Notes under the pieces: model-generated
What the model saw: only the letters and a program-made list of their open reading frames with translations
Databases searched by the model: none
What the model was told of the DNA's origin: nothing
Shown: positions 1 through 5,077 of the stretch, piece by piece
How positions within the stretch are numbered: position 1 is the first letter of the stretch
Layout: each line of letters opens with the position of its first letter
NCBI GenBank assembly: GCA_964403885.1
Contig: CAYOHY010000061.1
Coordinates: 1 to 10,439 of the forward strand
Reading direction: 5' to 3'
Source: CAYOHY01 sp964403885
Lineage (GTDB): Bacteria > Actinomycetota > Coriobacteriia > Anaerosomatales > PHET01
Length of the DNA stretch: 10,439 nucleotides
Made by a program: the position numbers and the translations under genes

Positions 1-1
1 C

Positions 2-94
2 TGGCGGAGGAGGAGGGATTCGAACCCTCGAGCCGGGGGATACCCGACTAACAGTTTTCGAGACTGCCGCATTCAACCACTCTGCCACCCCTCC
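2..94 (-). tRNA. tRNA-Ser (anticodon CGA)
   Basis: Read on the minus strand this folds as a complete class II tRNA of 93 nt. The acceptor strands GGAGGGG and CTCCTCC pair with one G-T wobble, followed by discriminator G and an encoded CCA (complement at 2-4). The T arm is GAGGG-TTCGAAT-CCCTC. There is a long serine-type variable arm. The anticodon loop CTCGAAA places CGA at the complement of 58-60, so it reads the UCG codon, which is common in GC-rich genomes. The class II variable arm together with the CGA anticodon makes serine identity secure. Its 3' end lies almost at the window edge, so its terminator is not visible. Confidence 0.96.
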
Positions 95-135
95 GCGAGG
101 TGACGCACTCCCCTTGCAGGGAGCGGCAATAGGGC

Positions 136-164
136 AGTATACCGAGGGCGCGCGAGTGGGGCAA
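136..164 (-). promoter_or_regulatory. Promoter of tRNA-Ser(CGA)
   Basis: On the minus strand a TTGCCC -35 box (complement of 159-164) and a TATACT -10 box (complement of 136-141) are separated by 17 nt. This is close to the primary-sigma consensus. Transcription would start near 129, leaving a leader of about 35 nt before the mature tRNA 5' end at 94. The same hexamers stand before the other tRNA-Ser of this window, which supports the call. Confidence 0.75.
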
Positions 165-218
165 TCAGGACCGTCGGCGCACGATGCGCACCCATGGCCC
201 CGGTCGCCCCTTCACGGC

Positions 219-890
219 TCACCATGCGGGATATGAGACGCGCCCGTCGGGCGTGACGCGGATGACCAAGTGGTCACCGTTCGCGTTCGCGAAACCCACA
301 GCATGCGCGCTCACCACAGCCTTGTCGGCGGCTGCCGCACCAAAGTTGCGGCCCAGCGCCATCGCGCCTCTGGCGATGCTCGCCGCGTCCTTGTCGCCGT
401 GATCGGTCACGGGCACTGTCTTGGTGGCAAGCAGCCACGGCGTGCCGGCACCCATGACGGTGATCGCGCCGTCCTGGTTCACGAACACCCGCACGGCCCG
501 TCGGCCGTTCCACACGATCAGTTCGTGACCCACGACCGTGGGGCTCGACTTCTGAAGCGCCTTGCCCAGCGTGACGATCTCTTGGGCGCTCGCGTAGCCG
601 CGGTCAGCGGCCTTGGCCACCCCCGGAGGAAGCTGGGTCAGCGACCGCTTCGCGACATCGATCGCCTGCGCCTCAGTACCACCGGGCTCGGTGTAGGGCA
701 TGACGCCCATCGCCTGCTCGACCCAATGGTGCTCGACACCCGCAGTAGCGGTGTCACTTACAGACGCTGCCGCACTCGTGGAAGTAGGCGGCGGATCGAC
801 ACCGGGCATCTCGGCACCGGCGACGCCGGCGGACACCATCATCGCCACGATAAGCGCAGAGGCGAGCAACAGAGCGGGACGAATCCTCAT
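219..890 (-). CDS. Secreted protein of unknown function (223 aa)
   Basis: I do not recognise this family. The protein begins with a clear signal peptide: basic MRIRP, a hydrophobic run to about residue 24, and an AGVAGA-type signal peptidase I site near residue 26. A Pro/Ser/Thr/Ala-rich linker follows (about 31-50). The globular part (about 51-223) has an alpha-rich first half (residues 73-115) and short strand-like segments such as HELIVW, RAVRVFV and HLVIRVTPDGRVSY towards the end. It has no cysteine, no C-terminal membrane segment and no lipobox, so it is probably released or loosely wall-associated. I place the start at the ATG at 890 rather than the GTG at 899, because the Shine-Dalgarno site would overlap the GTG. 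It lies 126 nt downstream of the PMT-type glycosyltransferase on the same strand. It could be co-transcribed with that gene, but the gap is long. Confidence 0.82.
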   Translation of the reverse strand: MRIRPALLLASALIVAMMVSAGVAGAEMPGVDPPPTSTSAAASVSDTATAGVEHHWVEQAMGVMPYTEPGGTEAQAIDVAKRSLTQLPPGVAKAADRGYASAQEIVTLGKALQKSSPTVVGHELIVWNGRRAVRVFVNQDGAITVMGAGTPWLLATKTVPVTDHGDKDAASIARGAMALGRNFGAAAADKAVVSAHAVGFANANGDHLVIRVTPDGRVSYPAW

Positions 891-898
891 CTCAAACA

Positions 899-907
899 CC
901 CCCTCTC
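899..907 (-). promoter_or_regulatory. Ribosome binding site deciding the start at 890
   Basis: GAGAGGGGG on the minus strand lies 8 nt before the ATG at 888-890. The alternative in-frame GTG at 897-899 overlaps the site itself, so the ATG is the better start. Confidence 0.7.
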
Positions 908-957
908 TTGGAGGAGGCGGTCGCTTCCAGCGCGACTCGAGGGTGACACGAACCTGT

Positions 958-975
958 CGGGAGCGGCCCCTCCCG
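958..975 (-). other. GC-rich hairpin in the gap after the PMT gene
   Basis: CGGGAG and CTCCCG (6 bp) enclose a 6-nt loop, about 40 nt downstream of the PMT-type gene stop. No T-run follows on the minus strand, so this is a weak candidate for a terminator or an mRNA 3'-end stabiliser. I see no clear promoter in the rest of this 126-nt gap. Confidence 0.3.
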
Positions 976-1016
976 TGCTTTCAAGGGGCTCATACCCGGT
1001 GCGGGGCGGCACTCCC

Positions 1017-2264
1017 CTATTTCAGCTGTTGTTCAATCGGAGGTATGAGCGGCCCGCTCGATTCGTAGTGCACCAGCGGCTTGAGGTAGTTGAAGCGCAG
1101 CGTGCCTCCCACGGCCGCGGGATCGAGCAGCAGCGCACTCAGCACGGCTATCACGAGGTACCCGTAGAACAGCCATGTGCCGTAGCGCTTCGCCAGATCC
1201 ACCAACGCCAAAGCGAGCAGCGCGAACGCGAACGGCAGCACGATGACCGCCGAGAACACGTAGATGAATCGACCCGCGAACGCGAGGGGCAGGTACGACA
1301 CCCAGAACAAGCCCTGCATGACGCGGTTGGCGTACCAGTTCCTGCGGCGCACGAGCAGGTAGATCGCGGCGGGGAACACCATCAGCCACGTGAACGGATT
1401 GCCCGCCGCCACGGCGACCGCGGGCAGTGGACGCGCGTACTGCATGTCCATCCAGCCCACGAACGGCTTGTTGAACCACAGCACCGGCTGGATGAAGCGG
1501 TTGAGTCCCAACTGGAACGAGTGGGTCGAGATGGTCTCGACCAGCGCTCGCTGGTAGGCGAACCACTCGACGGCCGAGTGCCCGTTGCCAAACCACGGTG
1601 CGTACGTGAGCACGAACGTGAGGAACGACACGCCCAGGATCGAGCCCGAGACCCAGACCGCATCTGCCCAGCCGCGGCGCCGCAGGGCGATCCAGCCCAG
1701 GTAGAGCATCGCCGCCGCCTCGAGCGGCACCACGTAGAACTTCGAGGCGACACCGCAGCCAAAGGCGACACCGGCCGCGATGGGTAGGCCGATCCACGCC
1801 CACCGATCATCGGTGTCGAGCAGGAACGACACGAGCCACAGTGCCAGCAGGCAGAAGAAGGTGGTCCATATCTCCTGGATGGCCTGACGCGAGAAGTCGA
1901 GCATCAGCGGGTCAGTGGCGATGAGGAGCGCAACGGCGCCCGACGCCGCGATGCTCCGAGACACCCTCCACACGAGCAGCCCGACCAGCGGCACGCACAG
2001 GGTGCCAAACAGCAGGCTCCACCCCTTGATGCCGGCAGCGCTCGGCCCAAACAGATGCAGCGAGAAGTCGATGAGTATGTTTCGCAGGTTGGGGTGGAAC
2101 GGCATCGTGGGGCCCGGCACGCCAAGGTGGACGTAGCTGACCGCAGTCGCCGGCGTCATGATCTCGTCGAGCGTCAGTGGCTGCGAGCCAATGCCCCACA
2201 GCCGCAGGACGGCGGCGAGGAGCGTGATGGCGCCCAGGACCAGTGCGAGGGGTTTGTTCTTCAT
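1017..2264 (-). CDS. PMT/ArnT-type (GT-C) membrane glycosyltransferase
   Basis: A polytopic membrane protein of 415 aa with about 11 predicted helices. The first helix (about 5-25) is followed by an external loop carrying LDE (D33, E34). The Asp is the position of the catalytic/metal-site acid in GT-C enzymes of the PMT and ArnT superfamily. A following HPN (H57-P58) and the SRQAIQE segment near 125 match the usual order of conserved blocks in PMT_2-type proteins. A late GRFIYVFSAVIVLP stretch resembles the C-terminal helices of bacterial Pmt. Such enzymes take a sugar from a polyprenyl-phosphate donor and transfer it outside the membrane to protein, lipid A-like lipid or glycan. Donor and acceptor cannot be read from sequence. 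It is shorter than typical ArnT or Pmt (roughly 500-550 aa), mainly because it lacks a large C-terminal periplasmic domain. Its ATG starts 1 nt after the stop of the upstream membrane-protein gene, so the two are surely co-transcribed and probably translationally coupled. Confidence 0.87.
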   Translation of the reverse strand: MKNKPLALVLGAITLLAAVLRLWGIGSQPLTLDEIMTPATAVSYVHLGVPGPTMPFHPNLRNILIDFSLHLFGPSAAGIKGWSLLFGTLCVPLVGLLVWRVSRSIAASGAVALLIATDPLMLDFSRQAIQEIWTTFFCLLALWLVSFLLDTDDRWAWIGLPIAAGVAFGCGVASKFYVVPLEAAAMLYLGWIALRRRGWADAVWVSGSILGVSFLTFVLTYAPWFGNGHSAVEWFAYQRALVETISTHSFQLGLNRFIQPVLWFNKPFVGWMDMQYARPLPAVAVAAGNPFTWLMVFPAAIYLLVRRRNWYANRVMQGLFWVSYLPLAFAGRFIYVFSAVIVLPFAFALLALALVDLAKRYGTWLFYGYLVIAVLSALLLDPAAVGGTLRFNYLKPLVHYESSGPLIPPIEQQLK

Positions 2265-2265
2265 G

Positions 2266-3105
2266 TCACAGCCCCCCGGCGATCAGCTCGCCAAACTGGA
2301 CGGCTTTGTCTCGGGCCGTGTCGTCGACCGTCGGATCGCCCTCATCGGCAACGATGACAACGAGCCCGAGACGCGCCCCTGACTTGCGAAGCTCTTGCCT
2401 CAGTTGTTCCGGGGTCCCGTCCATGAAGTACGACGCATTCACGAGCAGCACGATGTCGTCATCGATGCGCGGAAGCGTGGCGTAGACGAAGCGCGTCTCG
2501 CCGTTCTCGTTGAGGTGGATCGCCGTGGCTCCGAACTGGGCGCCTTCGACACCGGCCTCCTCGCCGGCCTTCAAGCGCGCGGCGAAGTCGGCCATGGTCG
2601 TGAGCCGCTCGAGTCGACGCGCGACCCCCAAGCGGGTGGCGACGTAGAGGTAGTTGTCCGTCGAGATAAGCGACCTGTAGGCGGCGGCCGCGTCGAGCGC
2701 AGGCGGCGGATAGACCGCCTCGGCCATGTTGGTGGTGACCATGCTGGTGAGGTCTACCGGCTTGGCGCTCAGATGTTGGCTTGCCTCCAGGACGCGGGCG
2801 CCGCGGACGCCGCGCGACTCCAGCGACAGCACCGCAGCCGGGCCGGTGGGCGCCAGCAGGACCTCCGGCGCACCGCCTGCGGCGACAGGCACACGCGCGC
2901 CGCGCCCGTACGCGTCGAACGCGACCAGCGAGCCCGCGATCGAGACGGCGATCAGAGCGAGACCCGCGATCACGATCCCCCACCCCAGTGTGGGCCGTGA
3001 TGGCTCGACCGAGACATCCGCGCCGGCGTCCGCATCTTCGACGAAGTCGAGCTCGCCACTCGATGCGTCGCTGTCTGGCAGCATGGTGTTGTCGGTGTCG
3101 CTCAT
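2266..3105 (-). CDS. Single-pass membrane protein of unknown function, PMT partner
   Basis: A 279-aa protein with no family I recognise. The cytoplasmic N-terminal tail (1-37) is rich in Asp, Glu and Ser. One transmembrane helix follows at about 41-63, then an exported region of about 215 residues. The acidic tail before the helix favours the N-in orientation only weakly; no cleavage site is evident, so I read it as an anchored type II protein. The exported part has a Gly/Ala/Pro-rich stretch (66-95), a helical segment with YRSLISTDNYLYVATRLG (about 144-161) and a C-terminal alpha/beta region with DDDIVLLVNASYF and ARLGLVVIVADEGD. It contains no cysteine. A short GAGGAC site precedes the ATG. 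It sits 71 nt after the FAD oxidoreductase and 1 nt before the PMT gene. The tight linkage suggests an accessory subunit of the glycosyltransferase (inference). Confidence 0.85.
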   Translation of the reverse strand: MSDTDNTMLPDSDASSGELDFVEDADAGADVSVEPSRPTLGWGIVIAGLALIAVSIAGSLVAFDAYGRGARVPVAAGGAPEVLLAPTGPAAVLSLESRGVRGARVLEASQHLSAKPVDLTSMVTTNMAEAVYPPPALDAAAAYRSLISTDNYLYVATRLGVARRLERLTTMADFAARLKAGEEAGVEGAQFGATAIHLNENGETRFVYATLPRIDDDIVLLVNASYFMDGTPEQLRQELRKSGARLGLVVIVADEGDPTVDDTARDKAVQFGELIAGGL

Positions 3106-3176
3106 GTGTCCTCGCGCCCAAGCTCAGTGCCGGCTGACCCTCGTGGGAGGTGGGCAGATTGTCGCACGAACCGCCC

Positions 3177-4730
3177 CTACTCGGCAGCGGCTCCTGAGGA
3201 ATCGACCGCCCACACGCTGTCGCGGGTGCCAGCTCCGGTTGCGGCGTCGAGTGCCGCCCACGCCGTGAGCATCGAGTCGTCCATGTTGTTGTAGCGGTGC
3301 ATGCCGTTGCGCCCCATCACGAACAGGTTCTCGACCGAGTCCGCCCACGCCCGCACCTCGTCGATGCGCCCATGTGCCGAGAAGTACGCCGGGTACGCCT
3401 TCTCGACCCGCAAGACGAGCGAGTCTCGAACCCTGGCGTCGGGCAGCAGGCCGGAGCGCACCAGCTCATCGGCGGCGAACGCGACCAGCTCGTCGTCGGA
3501 CATCCGCCACAGGTCGTCGTCGACCGCACAGAAGTACTCGAGCCCCATCCAGGTGGCGTCCTTCTCGGCCACGAGATAGGGGCTCCAGTTGTTGAAGATC
3601 TGCACGCGGCCCACGCGGAGGTCTCGGTCCTGCATGTAGATCCAGTTGTCGCGAAGCGGGGCGCCGGTCCGGTCCTCATCGGCGACGCGATCGACGAGCA
3701 GGCCAACCGTGATGAAGTCGCGGAACGGGAGCTCGGCGGCGACCTGGGCCACCCGCTCGGGCACGGCGTCGCCGGTCGCACGGGCGACGAGGTCCGCGAG
3801 CGGCATACTCGACAGCACCGGACAGTCCACGTGGAGCACGTCGACCCGTCCCGTGGCCGTCTCTATGACGCTCAGCGACACCACGCGACCGCCCTCGACC
3901 CCCACGCCCACCACCTCGCAGCCAAGCTCGATGCGCGCGCCCAGCTCCTCGGCGCGCCGAGCGACCTCCTCCCACAGCTGCCCCGGCCCCAGCTTGGGGT
4001 AGAGGAACCAGCCGATGAGGCTCGTCTCGGTGCCCCGCTGCTCGATGGGGTCAGCGGTGCGCCCCAGTGAGGTGAGTGCGTGTCGGACGACCTCGGTCAC
4101 CGAGAGGCCCTTGATGCGCTGACGCCCCCACTCGGCGTCGATCTGATCGCACGGGACGCCCCAGACCTTTTGGGTGTAGTCGCGGAAGAACAGCTCGTAG
4201 AGCGCGCGGCCAAAGCGGTTGATGAAGAAGTCCTCGAGTGAGCGCTCCTCACGGGGACGCAGCCGAGCGGCCAGGTACGACGCTCCGATGCGCACCGTGC
4301 GGGCCAGACCGAGCTTGCGCAGCGTGTCGAGGGTCAGACGCACCGGATAGGCGAAGAAGCGGCCCAGGTAGTAGATGTGCGATGCGCGTCGGCGTGCGAG
4401 CATGACGCGCTCGTCGACCTCGGGGTCGGGAGCGCCGGGCGTGTGATCGAGCGGCACGTCGCGCCCCATCGCGATGTCGTCGGCGGCCGGTGCGCCCTGG
4501 AGCGGCAACACGCCGAGCCACCACGCCATGACGCGCTCGGATCGCGAGAAGAAGCGGTGCCCGCCGATGTCGATGCGGTTGCCGTGGTGCACCACGGTGC
4601 GGGCGAGGCCGCCCACCTGGGAGCCGGCCTCAAGCACGAGGGGACGCAGGCCGCGCTCGGCGGCCGCATGAGCGGCGGCGAGCCCGGCCGGACCGGCACC
4701 GATGATCACGATGCTGCGATCGGTCTCCAC
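3177..4730 (-). CDS. FAD-dependent amine-oxidase / UDP-galactopyranose mutase-like oxidoreductase
   Basis: A 517-aa soluble flavoprotein. The N-terminus holds the Rossmann dinucleotide motif IVIIGAGPAGLAAA (glycines 11, 13, 16) and E34 at the end of strand 2 for the FAD ribose. GSQVGGLART (36-45) follows, the region that contacts the FAD pyrophosphate in the HemY/amine-oxidase/UDP-galactopyranose-mutase fold. IDIGGHRFFS (53-62) and the C-terminal MGRNGMHRYNNMDDSM (472-487) are characteristic of the mutase-like branch seen in polysaccharide gene clusters, where the last block closes over the flavin. Residues between (for example YTQKVWGVPCDQIDAEWGRQR, split as YTQKVWGV and DQIDAEWGRQR) fit that branch. 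It is longer than classical Glf (about 380-400 aa), so it is more likely a redox enzyme on a nucleotide- or lipid-linked sugar or isoprenoid than a true Glf. The GTG start at 4730 has GAGG 10 nt upstream. It is the first gene of the three-gene envelope operon. Confidence 0.88.
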   Translation of the reverse strand: METDRSIVIIGAGPAGLAAAHAAAERGLRPLVLEAGSQVGGLARTVVHHGNRIDIGGHRFFSRSERVMAWWLGVLPLQGAPAADDIAMGRDVPLDHTPGAPDPEVDERVMLARRRASHIYYLGRFFAYPVRLTLDTLRKLGLARTVRIGASYLAARLRPREERSLEDFFINRFGRALYELFFRDYTQKVWGVPCDQIDAEWGRQRIKGLSVTEVVRHALTSLGRTADPIEQRGTETSLIGWFLYPKLGPGQLWEEVARRAEELGARIELGCEVVGVGVEGGRVVSLSVIETATGRVDVLHVDCPVLSSMPLADLVARATGDAVPERVAQVAAELPFRDFITVGLLVDRVADEDRTGAPLRDNWIYMQDRDLRVGRVQIFNNWSPYLVAEKDATWMGLEYFCAVDDDLWRMSDDELVAFAADELVRSGLLPDARVRDSLVLRVEKAYPAYFSAHGRIDEVRAWADSVENLFVMGRNGMHRYNNMDDSMLTAWAALDAATGAGTRDSVWAVDSSGAAAE

Positions 4731-4751
4731 GTGCGAGCCTCGTTACATGAA

Positions 4752-4779
4752 CGAAGGCCGCCGAGATCGGCGGCCTTCG
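4752..4779 (-). terminator. Hairpin between tRNA-Ser(GGA) and the FAD oxidoreductase gene
   Basis: A perfect inverted repeat, CGAAGGCCGCCGA and its complement, gives a 12-bp stem with a 4-nt loop. It lies 10 nt past the encoded CCA of the tRNA. On the minus strand it is followed by TTCATGT rather than a clean T-run, so termination may be incomplete. It most likely ends the tRNA transcript. It stands only 21 nt before the GTG of the FAD oxidoreductase, so it may also act as an attenuator for that operon. Confidence 0.62.
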
Positions 4780-4789
4780 GCGTGTGTTC

Positions 4790-4882
4790 TGGCGGAGAGC
4801 CAGGGATTCGAACCCTGGGTACGGTTCAAAGCCGCACACACGATTTCCAGTCGTGCTCCTTCAACCACTCGGACAGCTCTCC
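4790..4882 (-). tRNA. tRNA-Ser (anticodon GGA)
   Basis: A complete class II tRNA of 93 nt on the minus strand. The acceptor stem GGAGAGC pairs perfectly with GCTCTCC, followed by discriminator G and encoded CCA (complement at 4790-4792). The T arm is CAGGG-TTCGAAT-CCCTG. The variable arm is long. The anticodon loop CTGGAAA puts GGA at the complement of 4846-4848, so it reads UCC and UCU. Confidence 0.96.
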
Positions 4883-4899
4883 GCATATCGTGCCGCGCG

Positions 4900-4929
4900 A
4901 GTATACCCGCGACGGGCACTTTGGGGCAA
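4900..4929 (-). promoter_or_regulatory. Promoter of tRNA-Ser(GGA)
   Basis: On the minus strand TTGCCC (complement of 4924-4929) and TATACT (complement of 4900-4905) are 18 nt apart, using the same two hexamers as the promoter of tRNA-Ser(CGA). The -35 box directly abuts the terminator of the upstream repeat-protein gene. Confidence 0.75.
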
Positions 4930-4931
4930 AC

Positions 4932-4967
4932 GCAGGGAAGGGCGCCTGGGCGGGGCACCCTTCCTGC
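4932..4967 (-). terminator. Terminator of the PKD-repeat protein gene
   Basis: On the minus strand GCAGGAAGGGTGCC pairs with GGCGCCCTTCCCTGC, giving a 14-bp stem with one bulged C and one G-T wobble around a 7-nt loop. It is followed by GTTTG, a short T-run. It lies about 110 nt past the stop of the repeat-protein gene. A further GC-rich inverted repeat (4973-4978 with 4989-4994) lies between the stop and this hairpin. The rest of the 4968-5077 gap shows nothing else I can name. Confidence 0.6.
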
Positions 4968-5077
4968 CGGAACCGGGGGATCGGGGAACCCCGGCGTCTG
5001 TTGTGTCAGCTGTACCTCTCTTCAGACCTCCCCACACGACCCAGCGGTGCGAATCATACGGATGGCGGATGCGCGGC

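Noticed and set aside
2..94. tRNA-Ser genes as integration (att) sites of a mobile element
   Set aside because: tRNA-Ser genes are frequent targets, but I see no integrase and no repeat of the tRNA 3' end within the window.
270..1787. Long plus-strand open frame of 505 codons
   Set aside because: It runs antisense to the secreted protein and the PMT gene, is Arg/His/Gln-rich with no recognisable domain, and has no ribosome site. Such frames are common opposite GC-rich genes.
3177..4730. True UDP-galactopyranose mutase (Glf)
   Set aside because: At 517 aa it is much longer than Glf, and only the flavin-contact blocks resemble it. A broader amine-oxidase-type call is safer.
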